A stretch of DNA of 64,000 bases from Acetobacter oryzoeni (lineage in GTDB: Bacteria; Pseudomonadota; Alphaproteobacteria; Acetobacterales; Acetobacteraceae), in NCBI RefSeq assembly GCF_004014775.2, contig NZ_CP042808.1, positions 2,115,001 to 2,179,000 on the forward strand, read 5' to 3'. Position numbers and translations under genes: made by a program. Of this stretch, positions 15,421-22,575 are shown piece after piece. Under the pieces are notes generated by a model, which saw only the letters and a list, made by a program, of their open reading frames with translations, ran no database searches and was not told the origin of the DNA. Numbering within the stretch: position 1 is the first letter of the stretch; each line of letters starts with the position of its first letter.

Positions 15421-15725
15421 GCGTTTTGCCCCGGCACATAGATCAGTAAGTAGCGATCGCCTAATCCGCTATAGGTCGGATCGCTTGATCCTTGTGTATC
15501 TACGAAAATGAAATCTCCCGGGAACCCAAGGTAAGAATCTCGTATTAGCCAAGTTCTGTCTTGGCAGATTACCCCGCAAACAGTAACCACTCCGTTCAGA
15601 GAAAAGTCTGCGTATAGTCCCGTGCTTCGTTGTCGCAGCGTGATCTGCACTATACAGCTGGGCAGGCTTACCTTTAGCGTCTGAGCCGCAACCGCGTTGA
15701 GAGCAATTCGCGCACCATTATTCAC
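15417..15725 (-). CDS. small baseplate/tail protein
   Basis: 102 residues, mainly beta strands, with a mid-region 'DRTWLIRDSYLGFPGDFIF' typical of a small baseplate protein found next to hubs in this phage type. Overlaps the neighbours by four bases on both sides. Exact family uncertain. Confidence 0.6.
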   Translation of the reverse strand: MNNGARIALNAVAAQTLKVSLPSCIVQITLRQRSTGLYADFSLNGVVTVCGVICQDRTWLIRDSYLGFPGDFIFVDTQGSSDPTYSGLGDRYLLIYVPGQNA

Positions 15726-16462
15726 GTAGCGCCGTCCATGATATTTTTCATAAATGCATCAGAAATCTCAGAGGATGAAGGCTGCACTACACCGTTTGTC
15801 TGGAGTGGCTGCCCTTGTGGCTCATGCGCGTTAGAGAACGAAGACGTGGCCGTTAGTCGAACGGTCTGCAGCGCGATTTCTACGGCGGGCATTGTGATGC
15901 CGCCACGGGATGAGCGCGACCAGCGGGAGCCGAGGATATTTACGTTTCGGTAAACCTTCTCCGGTGTAGCTACAGAATAGAGGTTTGTATCCTGCTCTAG
16001 CGCCTCCAGCGTATCAAGGAAGTCTTTCCTGACATACATATCCCCAGATCCGGTCAGGGCATTTTTAAAAGTGCTTATACTATACATGCTTACCAGATCA
16101 GATAGACCGCCGCCCCCAATTTCGCTGCCATCACAGATGACTAGAATCCGATATATGCTTGGGGCCGTAACTTTGTTGTAAGAAGAAAATGCCCCCTCTT
16201 CCAAGGGAGCATCTGAAATCTGGTAACTGCTCTGCCCATCAAGCGAGATAACGTGCGCCGCCGTTAGAACCCTATTTTTTGATGCGTCAAAAATACCCCA
16301 ATGACTGGCCGCATCGCTCACGAGATAATCTTGCAGCAGCGTCCCCGCCGTTACGGATGCCACGGCTTCCGCTCCCTCCACCGCATAAGCTGCCAATTTA
16401 GGCACACCATTAGCTACCGGCACATTCCAAAGAGATGGCAGCGGGACGGCTGTTAGGGGCAT
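15722..16462 (-). CDS. baseplate protein, first gene after the control cassette
   Basis: 246 residues from the ATG at 16462, which has GGATAT before it. The frame can be extended 75 codons upstream, but that would run through a terminator hairpin and a promoter, and the added residues do not look like protein. The body contains DUF-type baseplate features (a long beta-rich centre, then RSSRGGITMPAVEIALQTVR). Expression depends on readthrough of the terminator at 16474-16499. Confidence 0.6.
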   Translation of the reverse strand: MPLTAVPLPSLWNVPVANGVPKLAAYAVEGAEAVASVTAGTLLQDYLVSDAASHWGIFDASKNRVLTAAHVISLDGQSSYQISDAPLEEGAFSSYNKVTAPSIYRILVICDGSEIGGGGLSDLVSMYSISTFKNALTGSGDMYVRKDFLDTLEALEQDTNLYSVATPEKVYRNVNILGSRWSRSSRGGITMPAVEIALQTVRLTATSSFSNAHEPQGQPLQTNGVVQPSSSEISDAFMKNIMDGAT

Positions 16463-16473
16463 GGATATCCAAC

Positions 16474-16499
16474 AAAAAAGCCGCCCCATGCGGAGCGGC
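16474..16499 (-). terminator. leader terminator of the baseplate operon
   Basis: On the minus strand GCCGCTCC and GGGGCGGC form an 8-bp stem (one G-T pair) with loop GCAT, then six T's. It lies between the promoter at 16550-16578 and the gene start at 16462, so transcripts end unless antiterminated. Confidence 0.75.
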
Positions 16500-16526
16500 G
16501 TGATATTTTTATGGGGGTATAAAAAA

Positions 16527-16543
16527 GACGCAATTATAGCGCC
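16527..16543 (-). promoter_or_regulatory. shared control motif at the transcription start (copy 2)
   Basis: Minus strand GGCGCTATAATTGCGTC. It begins seven bases past the -10 box, exactly as the copy at 35392-35408 (16 of 17 identical). A related palindromic form lies at 18267-18284. Confidence 0.6.
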
Positions 16544-16549
16544 GTTATT

Positions 16550-16578
16550 TTTATACGCTTTGCGGCCAATGCTTGCAA
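16550..16578 (-). promoter_or_regulatory. late promoter ahead of the baseplate block
   Basis: TTGCAA and TATAAA separated by 17 bp on the minus strand. The predicted start falls at the first base of the control motif. It restarts transcription of the late block after the inserted regulatory module. Confidence 0.6.
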
Positions 16579-16653
16579 GCCTATTCGGGCTTTCCAGTTG
16601 TTCCACCGCCCGTTTGCACGCCGCCGTGGGTATGGCTTTGCAGGATTGTACAA

Positions 16654-16678
16654 GAAAAAGGTGGCCCAAAAGCCGCCT
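16654..16678 (-). terminator. terminator of the antirepressor operon
   Basis: Minus strand AGGCGGC pairs with GGCCACCT (one mismatch), followed by TTTTTC, just after the stop at 16684. Confidence 0.5.
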
Positions 16679-16683
16679 CTCCC

Positions 16684-16875
16684 TCAAGCCAGGGCCTTCC
16701 GCCCCACCCTAGCCCGTTCTTCTTCCTCAAGGTCGTGCCAGAGTTGGGTGATGGCTTTTGCGCCTTCTTTCAGAAATGCCATAAGTTCAGGCCGCGTTCT
16801 GCGGAAGTTGCACCTAACGGTTGGCGCTACCAGAGATGCGTTAAACAGGGCCTGCCCAATTTCTGTATCGCTCAT
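16684..16875 (-). CDS. small hypothetical protein of the antirepressor operon
   Basis: About 63 residues, helical and charged, no recognised domain; starts at ATG 16875 or GTG 16881. It follows the antirepressor gene by about 50 bases and precedes a terminator. Codon usage matches the neighbours. Confidence 0.5.
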   Translation of the reverse strand: MSDTEIGQALFNASLVAPTVRCNFRRTRPELMAFLKEGAKAITQLWHDLEEEERARVGRKALA

Positions 16876-16925
16876 CCTCACACCAGCGTTGCCACCCTCG
16901 AAAGGGTGGCTGGCCTTTGCGGCGC

Positions 16926-17750
16926 TTACGCTGGTGTTTGGTGAAAAGGGGATGGTGCGGGCTCCAAACCCATTTCCTTCTGGTCTTTAACGGTCTTAGG
17001 CAAAAGGTGACGGCCTGCGCCAACGCCAAAATAGGCGTTTGCTACAACTTCATGGAAGCAGAGCTTCCCCTCCTCCGCTGTCTGGCTGACCACATAGCCC
17101 ATTCGGAAAGACAGGCTCTTAAGGGCGCTCGATACCCTTTGCGACATGCCGCGCTTACGCTTCACTACGCCATAATGCTGCAACCATCCACGGGCAGTAC
17201 GGCTGCTTGTTACCGCCACACCTGCGGGGCGGACAGCAAGAACGCCATCGACTTTTTGCGAAAGCTGCTCAATCTTGGGTGTGATCTGCTTGTTAACGAT
17301 ACCCTTCATCATGCCGCCGAGAGCCTGCATCATACGGCGTTCGATTTCCGCAACCGAGACGGATGGTTGTGCTGAAAACGCCTGCTGTTCGCGCCAGATG
17401 AAATACCGCCGAGCCAACCGGCCCTTCTCGTTGTTCTCGACCATGGATAGTTCCTTGGCCATATCGATAGTGAGACGGTATTCTTTTGTCTTTTGAGGGC
17501 GAGATTTTGAGCTTTCCGATTTGGGAACGCTCAAACCATCATAAGTTTCAAAGTCTTGACCTGCTACAAAGCCATACTCATCTATGCGCCCTGGCATCCA
17601 AGCACCAAAAGCCCTACCTACTTTTAGGCCCTCATGGAGGGCGCGGCCTTCGACGCCGAGAACAACCTTGCCGCCAATGGTCATTTCAGAAGCCACGCAA
17701 ATAGCAGCAATTTCGGCGAACTCTGCGGGGATGGGGAGATTTGCGCTCAT
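16926..17750 (-). CDS. AntA/AntB-type phage antirepressor
   Basis: 274 residues from the ATG at 17750, which overlaps the upstream stop as ATGA and has GGAGA upstream. Residues about 25-115 form an AntA/AntB domain: VEGRALHEGLKVGRAFGAW, then EYGFVAGQDF, and a final EYRLTIDMAKELSMVE helix. A coiled-coil linker follows and then a C-terminal domain with a winged-helix look. Antirepressors bind and inactivate phage repressors. Here it lies downstream of a ribbon-helix-helix gene on one transcript, as ant follows arc in P22. The phage's repressor lacks a peptidase domain, so this may be an induction factor. Confidence 0.8.
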   Translation of the reverse strand: MSANLPIPAEFAEIAAICVASEMTIGGKVVLGVEGRALHEGLKVGRAFGAWMPGRIDEYGFVAGQDFETYDGLSVPKSESSKSRPQKTKEYRLTIDMAKELSMVENNEKGRLARRYFIWREQQAFSAQPSVSVAEIERRMMQALGGMMKGIVNKQITPKIEQLSQKVDGVLAVRPAGVAVTSSRTARGWLQHYGVVKRKRGMSQRVSSALKSLSFRMGYVVSQTAEEGKLCFHEVVANAYFGVGAGRHLLPKTVKDQKEMGLEPAPSPFHQTPA

Positions 17751-18001
17751 GCCGCATCTCCTTCGCCAATCGGGGCGCGCAGATGGTCTGCAATCCTTGT
17801 GCAAAGATTTGATTGATGACGATGAATGGCTGCCAATTCATGCTTGGTAACGTCCTTCCAATCATTTGACTGGCAAAGGCGCTCCACCTCATCAACACAA
17901 ATTAAACAATTCTCTGCGGCATATTCTTCGCAGATTTCAATGGCCTTACGAATACCTGGAATCATTGCAGGCGTGATGCCCGATGTGATAATAGAATTCA
18001 T
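17747..18001 (-). CDS. small helical protein between RHH regulator and antirepressor
   Basis: 84 residues from ATG 18001 with AAGGAAA upstream. Helical, with three Cys and several His, which could bind a metal. The stop overlaps the antirepressor start. No recognised family. Confidence 0.55.
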   Translation of the reverse strand: MNSIITSGITPAMIPGIRKAIEICEEYAAENCLICVDEVERLCQSNDWKDVTKHELAAIHRHQSNLCTRIADHLRAPIGEGDAA

Positions 18002-18014
18002 ATCAGTGTTTTCC

Positions 18015-18245
18015 TTATTCACTGTCAGAGGCATCAGAGCGGTTTCCTAGGCCGTGCTCTGGTGCCTTTTTTGCGTCTGCCAAACCGCGCTCAATCAGGT
18101 AAATGATCGCTGCATTTCGGCTTCGAAAACCTTTCGGAATACCAAAGTTATCGATCGCATCTACGATCTCCTTCGGCACCCTCAATTGGACGCGCGAAAC
18201 ATCCTCCTTTTGGAGATATGCCCTATAACCATTTGTATATGCCAA
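18015..18245 (-). CDS. Arc/Mnt-like ribbon-helix-helix regulator
   Basis: 76 residues. A DNA-contact strand VQLRVP is followed by helix A (KEIVDAIDNF) and helix B (SRNAAIIYLIERGL), the Arc/Mnt fold. The start is TTG 18245 with AGAGGA upstream; an ATG nearby is in another frame. First gene of the antirepressor operon, so it probably represses that operon, as Arc does. The palindrome at 18267-18284 lies between its promoter and its start and is the natural operator. Confidence 0.75.
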   Translation of the reverse strand: MAYTNGYRAYLQKEDVSRVQLRVPKEIVDAIDNFGIPKGFRSRNAAIIYLIERGLADAKKAPEHGLGNRSDASDSE

Positions 18246-18266
18246 TTTTCATTCCTCTTACCGCAT

Positions 18267-18284
18267 GACGCAACTATGTGCGTC
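18267..18284. promoter_or_regulatory. palindromic operator, shared control motif (copy 3)
   Basis: GACGCAACTATGTGCGTC has perfect 6-bp arms GACGCA/TGCGTC. The first 11 bases are identical to the copy at 35392-35408. It covers the predicted transcription start of the RHH-antirepressor operon. Confidence 0.65.
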
Positions 18285-18291
18285 TCTGCAT

Positions 18292-18335
18292 GAATATCCA
18301 TATGTCACCATGTGTGTCAATTGATATGTCACCAT
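18292..18335 (-). promoter_or_regulatory. promoter of the RHH-antirepressor operon with flanking 12-bp direct repeats
   Basis: Minus-strand TTGACA (18320-18315) with a -10-like GATATT 16 bp on. Two identical 12-mers, ATATGTCACCAT at 18300-18311 and 18324-18335 (24-bp period), flank the -35 box and overlap the region upstream of the plus-strand gene at 18380. They are candidate sites for a second regulator. Confidence 0.5.
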
Positions 18336-18379
18336 TATTTGTGCTGAAAATGTACATACGTTGGCATGCGGAGATAGAA

Positions 18380-18835
18380 ATGGCGGAAGATCAAGAAAAA
18401 CCAACGACCGAGCGTCGAATTCATGTTCTGCCGGTTGAGCTTTTAGATAGAATCAGGGCGTACCAAGCTGATAACAATATCCCCTCAGAAGTTGAGGCTG
18501 TGCGACGGCTATTAAGCGAGGCGCTTCAGGCACGAGATTCAATCGACGACATCATGAAGCAGGTTGCTGCCCAATTTAAGATAGACAGAGACTTACGAAA
18601 TATCGCCAAGGAAGTTCTGACGGGGCACACTCGGGTAAATCGCTTAGAAATTGAAGATAACTGCGTCAGATTTGGCATGAGGACGGGAGACGCTGGCTCC
18701 ATCTCTAAAGATGGAACAATGCAAGTGGGAACCGTGGACGACGAAGGTTATTTCCGTCTAGGAGAGAATTGGCCTCGGGCGCGTTCATGGACAGATTCTC
18801 CTGCTCCAGAACTAGACGATGAAATCCCCTTCTAG
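18380..18835 (+). CDS. divergent regulator with ribbon-helix-helix-like N-terminus
   Basis: 151 residues from ATG 18380 (GGAG seven bases upstream); the frame is open further back but without ribosome site. The N-terminus has the RHH layout: a strand (RRIHVLP), helix (VELLDRIRAYQADN) and helix (SEVEAVRRLLSEALQA). The C-terminal 90 residues are acidic with a beta-rich core. Transcribed away from the Arc-like gene, it is in the place of mnt in P22 immI, so it may be the gene expressed in the lysogen that silences the antirepressor. Confidence 0.6.
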   Translation: MAEDQEKPTTERRIHVLPVELLDRIRAYQADNNIPSEVEAVRRLLSEALQARDSIDDIMKQVAAQFKIDRDLRNIAKEVLTGHTRVNRLEIEDNCVRFGMRTGDAGSISKDGTMQVGTVDDEGYFRLGENWPRARSWTDSPAPELDDEIPF

Positions 18836-18926
18836 CCCCAGATTCCTCACCCCCATTCAGGCCATGCACACGGCTTTGGGTAGGGTTGATTATGCTGGAA
18901 TCTTTGGTGCGTGACAGGTTGAGACA

Positions 18927-18955
18927 CTTCGGACGAATTTCGTCCGAAGCCTTTT
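18927..18955 (+). terminator. intrinsic terminator after the divergent regulator
   Basis: CTTCGGACGAA and TTCGTCCGAAG form an 11-bp stem around a single T (in practice a small loop), followed by CCTTTT. Ends the transcript from 18380. The next gene's ribosome site lies just beyond. Confidence 0.7.
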
Positions 18956-18971
18956 GCAAAAGGAGTCTCAA

Positions 18972-19151
18972 ATGAACGATCAACAGTTGACCCGTGAAGG
19001 CCTTATTTGGCAGGCTGCTAAAAGCATTGCCTCGGCTGAAAAGAAGCAGCTTGTTCCTACATCAATGGGCGCAGCCAATACCGACCGCGAATATGTTTTA
19101 ACGTTGCTGCGGCAAGTGGCCGCTGCCGTTGACGGTAAGGAGGCTCGATAA
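18972..19151 (+). CDS. small hypothetical protein
   Basis: 59 residues from ATG 18972 with AGGAG upstream. Helical, no recognised family. Its last 54 bases overlap the end of the minus-strand gene 19098-19298. Confidence 0.5.
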   Translation: MNDQQLTREGLIWQAAKSIASAEKKQLVPTSMGAANTDREYVLTLLRQVAAAVDGKEAR

Positions 19152-19298
19152 ACTTACGGGGAGCGTTTTGCCCTCAAAATCCCCCGCGCAATAGCGGCGA
19201 ATGGTCTCAGCGGTAGCAGCCAAATCTTCTGCTGAGACCCCCGCGCCCTTGTGTAGTTCAATGGCTTTTTCCATAGCCCATTCGTGCGCTTGTGACAT
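19098..19298 (-). CDS. small helical phage protein
   Basis: 66 residues; a perfect AGGAGG lies five bases before the ATG at 19298. The first 45 residues (HEWAMEKAIELHKGAG, DLAATAETIRRYCAG) look like a compact helical protein. The C-terminal 18 residues are read antisense to the neighbour's 3' end. Function unknown. Confidence 0.5.
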   Translation of the reverse strand: MSQAHEWAMEKAIELHKGAGVSAEDLAATAETIRRYCAGDFEGKTLPVSLSSLLTVNGSGHLPQQR

Positions 19299-19415
19299 AC
19301 CGCCTCCTATTTCATCAAAACATAAGCCTAGTACAAGAGACTAGAAGGTACAAGAACCCCGACTCCCACAAGACGCTCCGTACGGCTATGGTGCGGGGGT
19401 TTTAGGGAGGGTGAT

Positions 19416-19976
19416 TTGAGCAAAGAAGAACTGCCGCAAAGAGATCAAGAAGCTTCTGAAGACCCGAGAGCCAAGCCATGGCCTGATGGTGCGGATTGGA
19501 AAGGAAGGCCAGACTACAAAGACCCAGCTTGGCGCAAATATAGAGACATCATGCGCCAGAGAACAAAAGAAATCGCAGAATATGAAGCCAAAGAACAAAG
19601 CAGGGCAGGTATATACTTTGGCATATGGGTAGATTCAGGCCCTAGTTATTCCCGATGCACCGTTGCGGAAAGGAATGACGGCCGTAAATTTTGCTTATTA
19701 GCCCCCGGAGACGACGGCCTTCCCGGATCTGGAAAATGTTGCACGTCCAAGGAATGGTGCGGTTGCATATGGCGTCCAATCATCGAGGGGATTGATGATG
19801 GGAAACATGCACTGTGGGTTAAAGGCGGCAAGAAAGCCGCTCAAGAGCTTTTGAGGAGTGAACTTCAAAAGAAGCAAGAGTCAGAAGACGGTGTTCTGCA
19901 GATATCTAAAGATCCGGAAATTGAGGCCGCCCCACAAAAACGAAAACCTTTTTGGAAAAAGATATTAGGTCTGTGA
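19416..19976 (+). CDS. hypothetical cytoplasmic cargo protein with a Cys-rich centre
   Basis: 186 residues from TTG 19416, with GGGAGG upstream. The first 60 residues are highly charged and probably disordered; residues about 65-135 form a folded part with five Cys, including CCTSKEWCGC, which could hold a metal or disulfides; the tail is Lys/Glu rich. Its stop overlaps the start of the exported-protein gene (TGATG), so the two are coupled. It lies on the strand opposite to the late genes, as cargo (moron) genes often do. Confidence 0.5.
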   Translation: MSKEELPQRDQEASEDPRAKPWPDGADWKGRPDYKDPAWRKYRDIMRQRTKEIAEYEAKEQSRAGIYFGIWVDSGPSYSRCTVAERNDGRKFCLLAPGDDGLPGSGKCCTSKEWCGCIWRPIIEGIDDGKHALWVKGGKKAAQELLRSELQKKQESEDGVLQISKDPEIEAAPQKRKPFWKKILGL

Positions 19977-20467
19977 TGAAAAAAATTGCCCTCGCGATCT
20001 CTCTATTTCTATCCTCTCCATTGGCGCAAGCAGCAGCGGCCGACCTGCCGCAGCAAATCCAGGGGGGGAAGTCATATTCAGATGATGTCATGCCGGATGC
20101 CAAACCAAGCGATGCTGGATTGATTGACAAAACCAAATCAGCATCTCTCAAATACGTTGATAATTGCGATCAGGAAATAACACCGAAGATCTCGCCAATT
20201 GATCTTGGGCCCAGCCTTCCTAACTCAAAAATTATCCTTCTCCCTGACTCCGTTTGCTACGGCAATGCTGGCGACATGGTGGTAATTTTAGACGGGAATG
20301 ACCGCACGCTTTTGCGTGTGACCGGGGGCGGTGTAGTCGTGCTGTCATCCCAAACTGCTGGAGTTAACAATATCTCCATCATTGAGCCCGGTTTCTCCGC
20401 CCCGGTATGGCACTGGATACCGGATGCACATTCATTCCAGCATTATATGGATGTGCCTCTCCAGTAA
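19976..20467 (+). CDS. exported hypothetical protein, probable moron
   Basis: 163 residues from ATG 19976. A clear Sec signal peptide (two Lys, a hydrophobic core, cleavage after AQA-type residues around 18-20). The mature protein is beta-rich with two Cys that may form a periplasmic disulfide, and ends with VWHWIPDAHSFQHYM. It meets the tape-measure gene end to end with three bases between. Could change the envelope of the lysogen (for example exclude other phages); that is inference. Confidence 0.55.
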   Translation: MKKIALAISLFLSSPLAQAAAADLPQQIQGGKSYSDDVMPDAKPSDAGLIDKTKSASLKYVDNCDQEITPKISPIDLGPSLPNSKIILLPDSVCYGNAGDMVVILDGNDRTLLRVTGGGVVVLSSQTAGVNNISIIEPGFSAPVWHWIPDAHSFQHYMDVPLQ

Positions 20468-20470
20468 ATT

Positions 20471-22567
20471 TTACCCCAGGCGGGTGGCTGTTTGGTGCCC
20501 CAATGCAGCTGCCGCGCCGAATTCGTGATGAATGGCTCGCACCACGGAATCAGGGTTAGCCCCATGCGTGTTCACGGTAATCGCATCTACATGAATCGTT
20601 TGGCTGTTTGAGGTGCTGTTGTTATTTACTGGCCCCGCGGCATGCTGGATTAAGGGTTGCATATTGTCCAGCATGTTATTGGCGGCAAAGTTGGCGTGGA
20701 TTTCATTGGCGTATCGGTCAGCTCGCGTTCCAAACCCATCCTGCGCCGCCACCCCAGTCTGTAGCCATTGAAGCGCCCCACCAGCCCCCTGATTGTGAGC
20801 ATACCCCAATATTTCCATTTTCCGGGCATCTGAAGCGTTGCGAAATGTATCGCTATGAGCCCACAAATATTTCTCGTTTTGGCTAGTATACGCACGGAAG
20901 TAGCGTTCCTGCATATCTGGATCACTAAGAAACTGGCTTTGTGACGGGACCGTTTCATGCAGACTACGGGCAGCATCCTTAATTGCACCCTTGCCCATCT
21001 GATATTTCCCAGCATAGGCGTTATTATAGCCACCCATCTGGTTGTAGCGGGCGTCTTCAATCTTGGCGACCGATTGAGCAAAAAGACCAAAGCGGCTTGG
21101 ATTACTAACTGCGCTGCGGGCAGAATTTGATCCACGCGGGATAGTGTCATCCTTAGCTGTCGGCGTAGCATCGGCTAGTATTTCGTATGGGACGGCTGCC
21201 AAGGGCGCAACGCGCAGAGCTTTGCCTCCATATCGTAACGCATCCCGACCAACACGGCGCAATATAGGGGCGGCAGCTTTTCTTCGACCTGTAGCCGCCA
21301 CGCTGCCCCCTGCTTCAGCGGCATCTTTTGCGACTTCCTTTGTTGCTGCCTTTCCTCCCTCTGCCTTGGCTGCGTCCTTCTTAATCCCCTCACCTTCTCC
21401 GCATGTGCAGGCCCTCCCCAGCACTCCAAGAAGACTGCCACCAATTTTGACGGATGCGATACTTCCAAGAGTTGTGGCGATGCCAGCCAACCCTACGCCT
21501 GTAATGCCAATTCCCTTGGCTAGATTGGGATACTTATCGATAAATTCAGAAGTATCCTTGAGCACCGCATGCATTGGCGGAACGAGGCTGGTCAGGATAG
21601 ACCGCCCCAAAGCATCGGACTGAGTGGTAAGCTGAACCCAATCCTGCTGGAGTTGAGAAAACGCGGATGCCTGTTCCGGGGTAATCGCATTTTTTCTGGC
21701 TTCATCATACAAGCCAGACAGCTCCTTACGCCCACGCTCCAGCGTGTTGATAGTGCCCTGATCAAACCCCAACATCTGGCCCCACGTGTTAGCCTGTGTG
21801 GGGTCTATATTTGAAAACCTGTCCGCCAGATCCATCATGATCTGCGTGCGGTCTCGGAGCTTACCGTTGCTATCTTTTAGATTGACGCCGATACTTGAGA
21901 ATACCCTCGTTAAGTTCTGCTGCCCGCTAATGGTCTGGAACTGGTCGACAATCCCCTGCAAAGAACTCGCCATACCGTCAGCCGTGCCGCCGCTTTCTTT
22001 GGCGACAGTTTGCCAAGCCGTCAGATCCTGCGTTGTCATGCCGAGGTTATGCGCCATACGCCCAGCTGCGGCTGACGTGGCTGTGGTGGAGGATAGGAAC
22101 TCCTTCATGCCACGTCCGGCGGTCAAAATCGCCATGACGCGCAAAGCCTCGCCTTTGGTCCGCCGTAGCGTATCGGCTAACTCTTTCTGAGAATCTCCCA
22201 CATCCCGTGCATTGCGCACATTTTTTTCACGGGACCTGTCCATCGACTTATCGGTCTTATCTGTCGTTTTGACGATTTTCTTACCCGTCTCGACAACAGA
22301 TTTCCCTGAGCCGTCTATGGCCCGATTATTACCCTCTATGCTGCGGCGCGCCCCCTGCAGCGCGCCACCCGTCCGGCGGATAGCCTGACCTGTGCGCTGG
22401 AATGCTTGCTCCGTGGATTTAGCGGCGCTCTCGCTTGCTTCGGCACCGCTCGTTGCCGCATCAGTCAGGCCATCAATGGCTTTTTCAACTTCCTTTGCGC
22501 CGGAAGTTGCTTTCCTGCTATCAATCGCAAACATGACAACAAGCTGATCAATAACATTGGCGGCCAT
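20471..22567 (-). CDS. tape measure protein with lysozyme-like C-terminal domain
   Basis: 698 residues. The N-terminal 300 residues are long amphipathic helices with the TMP pattern (MAHNLGMTTQDLTAWQTVAKE, LDRGRKELSG-type), then a hydrophobic glycine-rich segment near 360-385, an Ala/Lys-rich linker, and from about 491 to 625 a lysozyme-like domain (Glu in AKIEDARYN, AYAGKYQMGKGA, GYAHNQGAGGALQW). It sets tail length and is ejected first, so the domain would open peptidoglycan at entry. Preceded by the frameshifted chaperone pair, the standard arrangement. Confidence 0.85.
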   Translation of the reverse strand: MAANVIDQLVVMFAIDSRKATSGAKEVEKAIDGLTDAATSGAEASESAAKSTEQAFQRTGQAIRRTGGALQGARRSIEGNNRAIDGSGKSVVETGKKIVKTTDKTDKSMDRSREKNVRNARDVGDSQKELADTLRRTKGEALRVMAILTAGRGMKEFLSSTTATSAAAGRMAHNLGMTTQDLTAWQTVAKESGGTADGMASSLQGIVDQFQTISGQQNLTRVFSSIGVNLKDSNGKLRDRTQIMMDLADRFSNIDPTQANTWGQMLGFDQGTINTLERGRKELSGLYDEARKNAITPEQASAFSQLQQDWVQLTTQSDALGRSILTSLVPPMHAVLKDTSEFIDKYPNLAKGIGITGVGLAGIATTLGSIASVKIGGSLLGVLGRACTCGEGEGIKKDAAKAEGGKAATKEVAKDAAEAGGSVAATGRRKAAAPILRRVGRDALRYGGKALRVAPLAAVPYEILADATPTAKDDTIPRGSNSARSAVSNPSRFGLFAQSVAKIEDARYNQMGGYNNAYAGKYQMGKGAIKDAARSLHETVPSQSQFLSDPDMQERYFRAYTSQNEKYLWAHSDTFRNASDARKMEILGYAHNQGAGGALQWLQTGVAAQDGFGTRADRYANEIHANFAANNMLDNMQPLIQHAAGPVNNNSTSNSQTIHVDAITVNTHGANPDSVVRAIHHEFGAAAALGHQTATRLG

Positions 22568-22575
22568 GAAGCACC

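Noticed and set aside
15722..16687. Longer form of the first baseplate gene starting at 16687
   Set aside because: The extension would cross a promoter, the conserved motif and a terminator hairpin, and has no ribosome site; ATG 16462 is preferred.
18278..18379. Longer N-terminus of the 18380 regulator from 18278
   Set aside because: It would run through the divergent promoter region and repeats; the ATG at 18380 has a good ribosome site and the RHH domain starts there.
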